Assembly (NCBI GenBank): GCA_009927165.1
Contig: RFNO01000106.1
Span: 129,409 to 193,408, forward strand
From: Pseudomonadota bacterium
GTDB lineage: Bacteria; Bdellovibrionota; FAC87; UBA2466
Direction of reading: 5' to 3'
DNA: 64,000 bases
In this document: positions 17,109 through 25,731 of the stretch, in pieces
Layout of the letters: every line of letters begins with the position of its first letter
Position numbering within the stretch: the stretch's first letter is position 1
Notes under the pieces: generated by a model
What the model saw: the letters and a program-made list of their open reading frames with translations, nothing else
What the model was told of the DNA's origin: nothing
Database searches by the model: none
Position numbers and translations under genes: made by a program

Positions 17109-18518
17109 TTACTCAAGAATAAAAAACTCAACTCGTCGGTTCTGACTACGCCCTTTTTCAGTGGCGTTGCTGGCTTTTGGTTTTCTTTTGCCAAAGCCCT
17201 GAGTGACCAAACTATCTTCTGGTATCCCCTTAGTAACCAAATACGCTTTTACTGAATTAGCTCGAGCAAGGGAAAGTTGCAGATTGTAAGATTCAGTATG
17301 CGTGGAATCGGTGTGTCCTGAAATAAGAAGTTTTCTGACCTTGTTTTCCTTGATCACTTCGGCAATTTGATCGAGCAGACCCGTGCTTTGTCGGAGAATA
17401 TCGGCTTTGCCGACTTTGAAGAGAATGTTCTTGCGAATCACAAACTTTCTGTCGACTACATTCACGTCGGCAGTAGTGAAGTAATGTTTGCGTTCAGTCT
17501 GAGTGAGTCCAAAAGTATAACTTACCTGACCCAGCACTTGGTAATCGGGCATAAAGGGGACTCCCGCTACGGGAAGACCTGCGACTAAAGCACGGTTGAT
17601 TGCGACATCGGCTCCCAAGAGAAGAGCAAGGCTTTTATTGTCCAAGGGAGTGAAGCGAGTTCCTACACTCAAACGGACTGGAGAGTTGCCCCAGCTTAAA
17701 GGACTATCGATATAACTGGTGTGTTGAAACTCTAAAAACGGAATGAAGTCTCCTATTTTATATTCAGCTGCCAGAGAAAAATTGACAGTGGAAAAACGAC
17801 TGAATTCATAAAAAGTTTCAGAAGCTAAAAGGCCGGAGCTGTTCGAACGAATTTGTGGCATGTGATACAGCAGGTTTCCGTGAATAAAGAACGGCAAGCC
17901 AGTAGCAGGGAAGAGGGACAGTGTGGCGGCAACTCCCAACCCAGCACTGAGAGTGCTGACCGAAGGAGAAAGACTATTGAAATTGGAAGCAATGAGAAAG
18001 TTACCCAGAGGCGCTAAAACGAGAGAACTGTTGATGGGAAATGAATAAAGCCCAGAAAAATTGAAATCCCCCAGTGAAGAAATAAGTTGTCGAGGCACTC
18101 CAAAAGTAGTTGAGGAGTTTCTTCGAACGACAGAAAAAGTGAGGCGATCTGTAGGGGCATAGCCCACAAACAAATTCTCAGCAATAGAATTGGCTTGAGA
18201 ACCGGTTCCGAAATCCGGGGCATTGCTAATCGAGTAGAACTCTCCTCCAATTCCAAATGATAAAGCTCCTTGAGGGTAGCTTTCCGCAGAGCGAACTCTG
18301 AAAATACCGGCTGTTCCCCAATTTGAAGGATAAATATATTCCTTCCGATCAACCGAAGATACTTCGTAGGTTTCGGATGCTCCTTCCTCTTCTTCCGAAA
18401 TCTCAATTCCTTTTTCCTCGGTAGAAGCATTAGAGTTGGCTTCACTGGCTAAAGGAATAGCCCAGGCCGGTCGAAGCAACCCTGCAATCATGATCAAAAT
18501 GACAAAATAAGATTTCAA
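17109..18518 (-). CDS. OmpA-family outer-membrane protein
   Basis: A 469-residue exported protein with a signal peptide cleaved after AWA (residue 20). An acidic spacer is followed by a long region of alternating short strands (about residues 70-340) with many Gly, Ser and aromatic residues, as expected for a beta-barrel. The C-terminal OmpA-like peptidoglycan-binding domain (about 365-469) has LLISGHTDSTHT, NLQLSLARANSVKAYL and the end motif KGRSQNRRVEFFI. It is predicted to link the outer membrane to the cell wall. The gene is convergent with fumC, with 13 bases between stops, and diverges from the FliL-like gene. Confidence 0.9.
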   Translation of the reverse strand: MKSYFVILIMIAGLLRPAWAIPLASEANSNASTEEKGIEISEEEEGASETYEVSSVDRKEYIYPSNWGTAGIFRVRSAESYPQGALSFGIGGEFYSISNAPDFGTGSQANSIAENLFVGYAPTDRLTFSVVRRNSSTTFGVPRQLISSLGDFNFSGLYSFPINSSLVLAPLGNFLIASNFNSLSPSVSTLSAGLGVAATLSLFPATGLPFFIHGNLLYHMPQIRSNSSGLLASETFYEFSRFSTVNFSLAAEYKIGDFIPFLEFQHTSYIDSPLSWGNSPVRLSVGTRFTPLDNKSLALLLGADVAINRALVAGLPVAGVPFMPDYQVLGQVSYTFGLTQTERKHYFTTADVNVVDRKFVIRKNILFKVGKADILRQSTGLLDQIAEVIKENKVRKLLISGHTDSTHTESYNLQLSLARANSVKAYLVTKGIPEDSLVTQGFGKRKPKASNATEKGRSQNRRVEFFILE

Positions 18519-18661
18519 AGTATTGGTGGAGTTAGGATTTTGAATTCACTATTTAATCTTATCACGAGTAGCCTTTCGTCCCTGGCTCAATCTTGAAGTT
18601 TTCTTCACAAATAAACGCAGCGCGTTGTTTTGGGGTATACTGAGAGTGTTTGGGGGGAATC

Positions 18662-19270
18662 ATGTTGAAAAAACTCTTTATCGCTTTGGGCCTATTGGGC
18701 GCGTTGGCCAGTGGTTTTCTGGTTTATCAGAGCGCTTCTACTTTTAAGCAATTATCTTCCGCCGTACCTGTTTCTGAGCATTCTTCTGAGGAAGTCAAAG
18801 GGGAACATGCGAGTAATTCACATGAAGCGAGTGGGGGACACGAGTCTGGTAGTCACGAAGCTGCTTCTTCCCATGAATCCGGAGGCCACGAATCCAGCGC
18901 AGGCCACGAAGCTTCGACTGCTCACGAAGGAGGACACCAGGGCCGTTCTCCTGCGAGTATGAAAGGCATTGTTCCTTTTGTAAGCATGGACGAAGTTTTT
19001 GCGAATATTAGCGACGATAAAACCAACCACACCATTGCCATTAAATTGGACATTGAGTTTTTTGATGACAAAGCTAAGCAGGTTTTCAAAACAAGCCAGC
19101 CGGGTGTGAAGCACATGATCATTCAAACTTCGAGGGAACAAAACTACGATCAATTAGCGACTTTATCGGGAAAGCTTTATTTTAAGGAGTTACTGATTAG
19201 AAAAATGAATGAGTACTTTCAAAAACCATTAGTGAGAGACATTCATTTTGCTTCTTTCTTTCTACAGTAA
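18662..19270 (+). CDS. FliL-like membrane protein with a His/Glu-rich linker
   Basis: A 202-residue protein. An N-terminal membrane anchor (residues about 3-22) is followed by a low-complexity linker (about 40-100) in which ten histidines occur in repeated GGHES/SHEA-type steps, then a periplasmic FliL domain ending in the typical RDIHFASFFLQ. FliL proteins are stator-associated factors at the flagellar basal body; this copy stands outside any flagellar cluster. The start at 18662 is preferred over an upstream TTG because a G-rich ribosome binding site (18652-18657) is correctly spaced. The His/Glu run could bind metal or respond to pH; that is inference. Confidence 0.8.
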   Translation: MLKKLFIALGLLGALASGFLVYQSASTFKQLSSAVPVSEHSSEEVKGEHASNSHEASGGHESGSHEAASSHESGGHESSAGHEASTAHEGGHQGRSPASMKGIVPFVSMDEVFANISDDKTNHTIAIKLDIEFFDDKAKQVFKTSQPGVKHMIIQTSREQNYDQLATLSGKLYFKELLIRKMNEYFQKPLVRDIHFASFFLQ

Positions 19271-19306
19271 CTTTACACATGTTGAGACAAAGATTATCGT
19301 GCAACC

Positions 19307-20752
19307 GTGAATAGAAAAGTCAAAATCATATGTACTGTCGGACCTGCCTCAAACACTCCTGAAATGTTGGACCAGCTCGCTCGAGCGGGAATGGATATTG
19401 CTCGTCTCAATTTTTCCCATGGAAACCACGCCGAATTTGCTCGAATGATTGGGTATATCAGAGAAATGGAGCCTCGAATTGGAAAGCCAATCGGGATCAT
19501 GGCCGACATACAAGGACCCAAAATAAGAGTAGGTAAGTTTAAAGATGGCTCAGTTAACTTGGTGAATGGAAAAGAAGCGCTTGTCACTACGGAGCCTGTT
19601 TTTGGTGGAATGGAAGGCGAAGTAGCTATCATTCCGACAGGCTACAAGGACTTTATTAAAGACGTGAGTCCTGGGCATACCATTTTACTAGATGATGGCC
19701 TCATCGAACTGAAAGCTGTTGAAAAAAACAACCGCGGTCTTCGGTGTGTGATTGTAAATGGGGGAATTCTTACAGCGAATAAAGGGATCAATTCACCGGA
19801 AAGTTCGTTCTCTGCTAGAAGTATCACTGAAAAAGATTACGATGATATTTTGTTTTGTATCGAACAGAGTGTGGATTTTATAGCGATGTCTTTTGTTCGT
19901 ACTGCCCAAGAAGTCCGGCATTTGAAGAGTTTTATAGAGTCCCGTGGCAAAAATATTTTGGTGTTAGCAAAAATTGAAAAGCATGAATCGCTGGCCAACT
20001 TAGATGACATTATTGATGCTTCTGATGGGATTTTGGTAGCTCGAGGTGACCTTGCTGTCGAAGTGGGTAACGAACGAGTCCCAGTAATTCAAAAGAAAAT
20101 TGTTAAACGCTGCAATTTGCGAGGAAAATCCGTCATCATTGCAACCCAGATGCTTTCCTCAATGATCGACAATCCTCGACCCACTCGAGCCGAAGCTTCT
20201 GATGTGGCAAATGCGATTGTCGATGGGACTGATGCTGTGATGCTTTCCAACGAAACAGCGGTGGGCAAATTCCCCGTTGAGACAGTCAAAATGATGGTAA
20301 AAATAATTGAGGAAATGGAAGCTGAGCCTCCCATTTGGGGAATTACTGCTTTCAATGAATGGCTTTTACCGCCTCAAGGACAACTCGCCATTGCGCTTCT
20401 TCAAAGCGCTGTTCGATTAGCTTCAGTGGTGAAAGCCAAACTTTTTGTGGTGATTACCCAATCTGGTCAATCAGCTCTTCTGACTTCCAAGTGTCGACCC
20501 GCTAATCGGTTGATTGCCATGACTGCCAGTAAAGAAACTTATCGCCAATTGAGTTTGAAGTGGGGCGTCGAAGCCGTGCTCATACAGGATCCTAGGGATT
20601 TGGGCTCGGAGTCAGCCACTTTTGACGCTATTGGGCGTGAGCTTCTTAAATTGAACCTCTGTCAAAGAGGAGATAGAATAGTAATAACTGCAGGACTTCC
20701 GATTTTGGCCCCCGGGTCCACCAACACGATTAAAGTCCATCAAATTCAGTAA
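19307..20752 (+). CDS. pyk: Pyruvate kinase
   Basis: A 481-residue glycolytic enzyme converting phosphoenolpyruvate and ADP to pyruvate and ATP. Motifs in order are KIICTVGPASNT at the N-terminus, MADIQGPKIRVGKF, VLAKIEKHE carrying the catalytic Lys, SDGILVARGDLAVEV, and ATQMLSSM..NPRPTRAE, the classic signature region. The start codon is GTG (MNRKVKI). The C-terminal regulatory domain is complete. It lies 36 bases after the FliL-like gene and 56 before the FtsB-like gene, all on the plus strand. Confidence 0.96.
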   Translation: MNRKVKIICTVGPASNTPEMLDQLARAGMDIARLNFSHGNHAEFARMIGYIREMEPRIGKPIGIMADIQGPKIRVGKFKDGSVNLVNGKEALVTTEPVFGGMEGEVAIIPTGYKDFIKDVSPGHTILLDDGLIELKAVEKNNRGLRCVIVNGGILTANKGINSPESSFSARSITEKDYDDILFCIEQSVDFIAMSFVRTAQEVRHLKSFIESRGKNILVLAKIEKHESLANLDDIIDASDGILVARGDLAVEVGNERVPVIQKKIVKRCNLRGKSVIIATQMLSSMIDNPRPTRAEASDVANAIVDGTDAVMLSNETAVGKFPVETVKMMVKIIEEMEAEPPIWGITAFNEWLLPPQGQLAIALLQSAVRLASVVKAKLFVVITQSGQSALLTSKCRPANRLIAMTASKETYRQLSLKWGVEAVLIQDPRDLGSESATFDAIGRELLKLNLCQRGDRIVITAGLPILAPGSTNTIKVHQIQ

Positions 20753-20808
20753 GACAAGCAAGCCGGTTTCTTGAGATCGTGCTGCTCGTTTTGGGCCGTT
20801 ACACTCCC

Positions 20809-21108
20809 ATGATTCCAAAAAAACCCCAATCTGTTCAGAAAACTGCGCGTTTTTTGCGCCATACACTGGTGATGGTCCTTTTCGTTCTCGTAGTGATGGG
20901 TCTCTTCGGAAAACGAGGACTCTACGATTTGCGGCGCATGCGAAACGAGAATCAGCGCTTGTCTCAAGAAATCCATGAAACTCGTCAGCAGAATGAGGCT
21001 TTGAAAAATCAGATCATTGCTTTACAGAAAGATCCTCAAGAGCAGGAGCATATCATTCGTCGATTTTTAGGGTATATTAAGCCCCATGAAACAGTCATTG
21101 AGTTTTAG
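20809..21108 (+). CDS. FtsB/DivIC-like septum formation protein
   Basis: A 99-residue bitopic membrane protein. A basic N-terminus precedes one membrane helix (TLVMVLFVLVVMGLFG), followed by a coiled coil (LRRMRNENQRLSQEIHETRQ) and a short tail with EHIIRRFLGYIKPHET. That layout, with the post-coil segment ending in a hydrophobic turn, is typical of FtsB/DivIC, which bridge FtsL and FtsQ in the divisome. The ATG at 20809 is chosen; a GTG at 20779 would add ten residues before the basic region. It stops nine bases before the next start. The assignment rests on architecture, because the sequence of this family is poorly conserved. Confidence 0.7.
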   Translation: MIPKKPQSVQKTARFLRHTLVMVLFVLVVMGLFGKRGLYDLRRMRNENQRLSQEIHETRQQNEALKNQIIALQKDPQEQEHIIRRFLGYIKPHETVIEF

Positions 21109-21117
21109 GAGTCCTAT

Positions 21118-22188
21118 TTGAAACTGGTTGATCAATTTCAAGTAATTGCTCCCACGCGTGCCGATTTAGCTGGCGGTACTCTTGATCTTTGGCCACTGTA
21201 TTGCCTGATCCCCTCCTCCTGTACTCTGAACATTGCATTGGATCTTTTTGCCAGTGTCGATTTTGAAGTGTTTGAAAGCGATGAATGCGAAGTTGAAGTT
21301 CAAACTGGGCAATTTTCGTATTCAATGAAGAACATCAAACAAGAGATCAATTGGGAACGAGTCCCTGCTGCTCTGAAATTCCCAGTTTTTGTTGTCCGAC
21401 AGTTTTTGCTTTTACAAGAATCTCTGCCTAAAAATTTAATTCGTATCAAGTTTCGTTCTTCTGTTCCCCAGGGCAGTGGCTTAGGAGGATCCTCAACTCT
21501 TTTGGTGGCTATCGGTAGAGGGCTATGCCGAGTGTGTACCGATTATGTTGAGCAAGGCTGGCAGTGGAGATTTCTGAATTGGGCTAAAGATACAGAAGGT
21601 GCTTTTTTAAAAGTACCTACTGGTACACAAGATTATTTGGCGGCTATTTTTGGTGGGCTTCATGGCTATCGCTTTGAATTGGGAAGAATCCAAAAGACTT
21701 CTTTTCATCCTTCCGTGTTTGAACAAATCAATGATCGCATGCTGGTTGTTTTTTCTGGGGAACAGCATCACAGCGGAATCAGCAATTGGGAAGTTTATAA
21801 AAAGGCAGTAGAGGGAAATAAGGATGTCTTGGCTGGACTTAAAACGATTAGTGAAATCGCAATCAGTCTTGATAAAGAATTTCGGCAAGATTCAGTTGCA
21901 TGGTCCCAAGTTGGAAAACTCCTCGATGAAGAGTGGAAAGTAAGAAAAACTACTTTTCAAGTTAATACGCCCACTCTTGATAAAGTTCTCGAACAAATCA
22001 GAAAACACGGTGCTATGGGATTAAAAGTGTGCGGAGCGGCTCAAGGTGGCAGTGTTTTGGTTTTAGTGGAACCATCTCGAAAACAAAAAATGATAGAAGG
22101 GCTAAATCAACAGGGGTTACAGATTTTGAAAACAACCGGAACAAGAGTGGGAGTAACAATCCGAGAAGAATCGTTCGATATGGATTAA
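21118..22188 (+). CDS. GHMP-family sugar kinase (heptose-7-phosphate kinase-like)
   Basis: A 356-residue cytoplasmic kinase. The N-terminal motif APTRADLAGGTLDLWP matches the GHMP substrate-binding start, and the ATP-binding motif PQGSGLGGSS is at about residues 118-127. GTQDYLAAIFGG and the C-terminal GLKVCGAAQGGS motif complete the family. The LAGGTLD form is closest to D-glycero-D-manno-heptose 7-phosphate kinases and fucokinase-type enzymes, so a role in surface-sugar activation is likely but the substrate is not determined. The start is TTG, supported by a GGAG immediately after the FtsB-like stop. Confidence 0.8.
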   Translation: MKLVDQFQVIAPTRADLAGGTLDLWPLYCLIPSSCTLNIALDLFASVDFEVFESDECEVEVQTGQFSYSMKNIKQEINWERVPAALKFPVFVVRQFLLLQESLPKNLIRIKFRSSVPQGSGLGGSSTLLVAIGRGLCRVCTDYVEQGWQWRFLNWAKDTEGAFLKVPTGTQDYLAAIFGGLHGYRFELGRIQKTSFHPSVFEQINDRMLVVFSGEQHHSGISNWEVYKKAVEGNKDVLAGLKTISEIAISLDKEFRQDSVAWSQVGKLLDEEWKVRKTTFQVNTPTLDKVLEQIRKHGAMGLKVCGAAQGGSVLVLVEPSRKQKMIEGLNQQGLQILKTTGTRVGVTIREESFDMD

Positions 22189-22198
22189 TTGTTAAGTC

Positions 22199-23326
22199 AT
22201 GGGTAAAGAGAGATTTGATTGTATCGTATTGGGCTTGGGTGCAATGGGAAGCAGCACCGTTTATCAACTAGCCAAAAAAAACAAAAAGGTCCTGGGCTTA
22301 GAGCAGTTTACTTGTGCTCATTCCATGGGAAGTTCCCATGGAGAAAACCGCCTCATCCGGAAAGCTTACTTCGAACATTCGGATTATGTGCCTCTTTTGG
22401 AGCGGAGTTATGAGCTCTGGAAAGAAATTGAAAAAAACAGTGGGAGAAAGCTTCTACACGAAACAGGATTAGTTATTTTGGGGGATCCCTCAAACAGTTA
22501 TGTTTTAAAGGGAGTTAAAACCAGTTCAGAGACTTATGGAATTCCAGTGGAGCTGTGGGATTCAGCAGAAATCAAAAGTCGTTTTCCGCAAGCCAACGTC
22601 CCCAGTTTTTTTAGAGGAATTTTCGAGAAAACGGGGGGATTTCTCGAAGTTGAAAACTGTGTTCGCACACAATGCGAACTGGCAAGTTCACTCGGGGCAG
22701 AACTGAGGTTTGAGGAACCGGTTGTTCGATGGAAACAACTTGAATCTGGATTCGAAGTGGTGAGCGCTAAGGAAACTTATTACTGCGAATCATTGGTGAT
22801 TACAGCAGGTCCCTGGATGTCTCAGTGGTTGAGGAGCTTAACGGACAAATTTAAAGTACATCGAGCTCCCCTTTTTTGGTTTAAGTCATCTGGAGCTTTT
22901 CGAAGCGAATTAGGGACACCATGCTATGCGTTTGATACTCCTACTGGGTTTTTCTACGGATTTACAGAGAAAGAGGGTCTGATAAAAATTGCTCTCCATT
23001 TACCGCTGGAGGAAGTTTCGGAAATGGATACAGTGAATCGAGAAATAAAGCCAACAGACTTAAAACCGGTAGCTGATTTCGTGAAGAATTACTTAAAAGG
23101 AATTTCTCCCGAACCCCAAAAAAGTGGACTTTGTTTTTATACAATGTCGCCAGACACTCATTTTATTGTTGATAAAGTTCCGGATTCTCAGAATGCCTTT
23201 TTTGCTGGAGGTTTTTCTGGACATGGATTTAAATTTTCAAGTTTGATCGGAGAAGTGTTGTCTGACTGGGTCGTTGGAGGAAAAACACGAAATCCAGTAG
23301 ATTTTTTATCTGTTAAACGGTTTTAG
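22199..23326 (+). CDS. FAD-dependent amine oxidase, monomeric sarcosine oxidase/N-methyltryptophan oxidase-like
   Basis: A 375-residue flavoprotein of the DAO/MSOX family, oxidising N-methyl amino acids or related amines with release of hydrogen peroxide. The Rossmann start CIVLGLGAMGSSTVYQLA is at residues about 8-25. The MSOX-typical SSHGENRLIRKAYFEH follows, and Cys312 in LCFYTMSPDTHFIVD is placed as the covalent FAD attachment Cys of MSOX. GGFSGHGFKFS near the end closes the FAD site. The true substrate is not known. It starts ten bases after the GHMP kinase gene and ends 15 before the next. Confidence 0.85.
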   Translation: MGKERFDCIVLGLGAMGSSTVYQLAKKNKKVLGLEQFTCAHSMGSSHGENRLIRKAYFEHSDYVPLLERSYELWKEIEKNSGRKLLHETGLVILGDPSNSYVLKGVKTSSETYGIPVELWDSAEIKSRFPQANVPSFFRGIFEKTGGFLEVENCVRTQCELASSLGAELRFEEPVVRWKQLESGFEVVSAKETYYCESLVITAGPWMSQWLRSLTDKFKVHRAPLFWFKSSGAFRSELGTPCYAFDTPTGFFYGFTEKEGLIKIALHLPLEEVSEMDTVNREIKPTDLKPVADFVKNYLKGISPEPQKSGLCFYTMSPDTHFIVDKVPDSQNAFFAGGFSGHGFKFSSLIGEVLSDWVVGGKTRNPVDFLSVKRF

Positions 23327-23341
23327 AAGGGAAGAATACCC

Positions 23342-23914
23342 ATGACAGTTGCTTTAGAAAACTCTAGCTCCTCCTATCGGTTCTTTCCTAACAATCGATT
23401 CTCTTGGAAAGCGATTCAGCATACTTATCGGGAATGCCTCAAGTTCAATGTGTCCTTTTGGACTGAACAAAACTACGACATAGCTTATCGAACTACGCTC
23501 CCAGTGTTGTTAAGTTTGATTTTTTTAGAAAGTCTGATTGGCGGTTGTTTGAATGCTCGGTTTAATTTTATGGGGCAGTTTGTTGGACGAATTGCCATTT
23601 TGTCCCTTCAGTGTGGTTTTTTGGGATTCATTGTTTTGATGAAAGAATGGTTGGAAGCCAGAGGAGATTTTAAGCAATATTTGGCTTTTTCAACTTATGC
23701 CCATTTTGTTTTACTACCATTTGTTTTGATAGCTGGTGTGCCTCAAATAGGGGCCCTCATTAAGTTATGCGCAACTTTATGGATACTCTATGGTTTTTAT
23801 CGAGCTTTTAGTTTGTTTTGGTCTCGTTTTCTCGTTCTCATGGGAATTCTTTTCGGAATAGGTCTTCTCGGATTTCTTGCCGCACTGTTCGCAGGTCTCA
23901 AGTTCTTCGTTTGA
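23342..23914 (+). CDS. Yip1-like multi-pass membrane protein
   Basis: A 190-residue protein with a soluble N-terminus of about 45 residues and then four to five membrane helices (for example LPVLLSLIFLESLIGGCL, IAILSLQCGFLGFIVL, FVLLPFVLIAGVPQIG, FLVLMGILFGIGLLGFLAA). The layout and the central LWILYGFYRAFSLFW are those of bacterial Yip1-domain proteins, which have no settled function. It sits between the amine oxidase and the C25 protease on the same strand. The family call is tentative; a generic membrane protein is the alternative. Confidence 0.5.
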   Translation: MTVALENSSSSYRFFPNNRFSWKAIQHTYRECLKFNVSFWTEQNYDIAYRTTLPVLLSLIFLESLIGGCLNARFNFMGQFVGRIAILSLQCGFLGFIVLMKEWLEARGDFKQYLAFSTYAHFVLLPFVLIAGVPQIGALIKLCATLWILYGFYRAFSLFWSRFLVLMGILFGIGLLGFLAALFAGLKFFV

Positions 23915-23952
23915 TACAATTAAGTTATTCCAATCAATAAGGAGGCTTCGGC

Positions 23953-25644
23953 ATGAAGCACTTACTTTTCTTGACTGGGTTTTTCTCTGTTTTCGGATTT
24001 TCCCAATCCATCCGGATTCCTTACGATTTATCTAAAGTGAGATCCTTCAGAGATTGGCAGGGAGAATTTTTAGTAGTTCCTGGACAACCAAAAGTCCCCA
24101 AAATAACAGCTAGGATTTTGGTGCCCTACGGCCAAACCGTTAAAAAAGTCGAATTCGTTTTTGATTCAACTCAAGTCCTATTTGAGAAAAGAAGACTCGA
24201 GCGTGTTTCCTTTCCATTAGCTACTTGTTTGGATAAAAGTTCTCAGAGCAGATTGCCATCCCCTATTGAAAATTCCGCCTGGTATCCTCAAAAACCCTGG
24301 AGTGAACCTTCCATTATTCAAAAATACGGCTATCAGGTTCTTTATGTGGATCTCTACCCCGCGCAATACCAATCTGAGTTGGAAGTCATTTCCTGGTTGC
24401 CATCAGGCGATCTTCAAATTGAATTCACTGACAGTAGAGCGTTTTTTTTGGAAAATCTTCGAAGCGATGAGCAAGACGAGAGAGAAGCTCTCTTACTAGC
24501 CGATGATATTTCCGCCCAAAGCACTTATCCTCCAGTTTCAGCAAAAGGGGGACTTGCCGAATACCTTATTATTGGTCCCAAAGAATTTTTAGCTGACCAG
24601 AGTGAGTATTCCATTAATGGATTAATGAGAGAAAAAGCATCGCGTGGAATCACCAGTAAATATCTCACTCTTGAAGATATTGGAACGCAGTTCGCTGGAT
24701 CCAGCACGCAGGAAAAAATACGGGCAGCAGTAAAAAAGAGCTACAAAGAAGAAGGAACTCGATATCTCTTATTAATTGGGAATGGGTATTCCAAAACTCC
24801 AACGAAAATCCTGACAGTAGAGTTAAGCGAGGGGTCTTTGCCTTCGGATCTCTATTTTGGTTGCTTGGATGGTGACTTTAAAACAAGACCTTATGATTTA
24901 GCTTGCGAAGTGGCAGTGGGGCGGGCTCCCGCTAGTACTGTGGCCGAGCTGAGAGCCTTTGTGAAAAAATCGCTCGTGTTACAGAGCTTAAAAGTGGGAG
25001 ATCCTTTAGTCTGGAGAACGATAAACTTCGGAGAAAAAATGGATTCATCGACCTATGCCTCTTCAAGTTTAAAGATGCTAGCTGAAGGGGGAATTGCTGG
25101 TGAAGGCAATCCCACAGTGGGTTATCCCTCCCAAGCTCTTATATTCAATTTTTATGAGACACCACAAAAAACGTATAGCTCCTCACAGTTTCTTCAAGGA
25201 ATGAATTTGGGTCCCTTTTACACTCTCAATCACTTGGGGCACTGTCAAAATACTTACTGTTTGAAATTGAACTTGGATGCTATCCCCAAAATAAAAACGT
25301 CTTTGCCTTTTGTGGGGTTCACTCAAGGATGTTTCCCTGGAAATATGCGACAAACGAACTGGGCGAGTAAAATGGTGCTGCAGTCAGAAGGAGGAGCCGG
25401 AGCCTTTATTGCTAATTCTAATTATGGCTGGTACGAGCCAGGGGGGGGGGATGGTCATTCGAATCGGCTTCATACGATGTTTTACGATACGGTATTTCGA
25501 GAAGGTTCTCGAGTTTTAGGTAAAACGCTTTATCGAGCAAAAGAACGGCTCATTAGCCAAGCGCTGAATGATTCCTATATGCTTTGGGTTCTCTTTGAGA
25601 CCAACCTATTCGGTGATCCAGAAATCAATCTAAAATTTCCCTAG
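23953..25644 (+). CDS. Secreted gingipain-like cysteine protease (peptidase family C25)
   Basis: A 563-residue exported protease. A signal peptide (to about residue 18) is followed by an N-terminal strand-rich region resembling the C25 propeptide. The catalytic region starts at AEYLIIGPKEFL; it has RYLLLIGNGY, then PSDLYFGCLDGD and VAVGRAPA, both typical of gingipains. The catalytic pair is His430 in NHLGHCQN and Cys460 in TQGCFPGN, with a separation close to that in known gingipains. No C-terminal sorting domain of the type IX pathway is visible, so the export route after the inner membrane is unclear. A ten-G tract interrupts the gene at residue 497. An AAGGAGG site precedes the ATG. Confidence 0.85.
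   Translation: MKHLLFLTGFFSVFGFSQSIRIPYDLSKVRSFRDWQGEFLVVPGQPKVPKITARILVPYGQTVKKVEFVFDSTQVLFEKRRLERVSFPLATCLDKSSQSRLPSPIENSAWYPQKPWSEPSIIQKYGYQVLYVDLYPAQYQSELEVISWLPSGDLQIEFTDSRAFFLENLRSDEQDEREALLLADDISAQSTYPPVSAKGGLAEYLIIGPKEFLADQSEYSINGLMREKASRGITSKYLTLEDIGTQFAGSSTQEKIRAAVKKSYKEEGTRYLLLIGNGYSKTPTKILTVELSEGSLPSDLYFGCLDGDFKTRPYDLACEVAVGRAPASTVAELRAFVKKSLVLQSLKVGDPLVWRTINFGEKMDSSTYASSSLKMLAEGGIAGEGNPTVGYPSQALIFNFYETPQKTYSSSQFLQGMNLGPFYTLNHLGHCQNTYCLKLNLDAIPKIKTSLPFVGFTQGCFPGNMRQTNWASKMVLQSEGGAGAFIANSNYGWYEPGGGDGHSNRLHTMFYDTVFREGSRVLGKTLYRAKERLISQALNDSYMLWVLFETNLFGDPEINLKFP
25441..25450 (+). repeat. Homopolymer G10 tract inside the C25 protease gene
   Basis: Ten consecutive G residues encode three glycines and the first base of the following Asp codon. 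A tract this long is prone to slippage. A one-base change would shift the frame after the catalytic Cys and remove the last 65 or so residues; one of the alternative frames stops at 25519. The gene is intact (in frame) in this sequence. Confidence 0.85.
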
Positions 25645-25715
25645 CCCGAAGCGAGGATAAGAATCATGAAGCCACCGATCGTCCAGTAAAATAAGTTTTG
25701 GCTCAGTCTCAGCAT
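25641..25715 (-). pseudogene. Truncated twin of the adjacent lipoprotein's signal peptide (24 codons)
   Basis: A 24-codon frame (ATG at 25715) follows directly after the lipoprotein gene on the minus strand. Its product MLRLSQNLFYWTIGGFMILI.. aligns with the lipoprotein's own signal peptide MIRLLRTFCFWVIPTVIGLT..: M, R, L, W, I, L, L, S and G match at the same positions. A stop replaces the lipobox Cys. The translation-initiation context AGGTGCATCATG is identical in both. It therefore looks like the 5' end of a duplicated lipoprotein gene, cut short; it could still be expressed as a one-helix membrane peptide. Its stop overlaps the stop of the C25 protease gene on the other strand. Confidence 0.5.
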
Positions 25716-25731
25716 GATGCACCTTCAAAAA

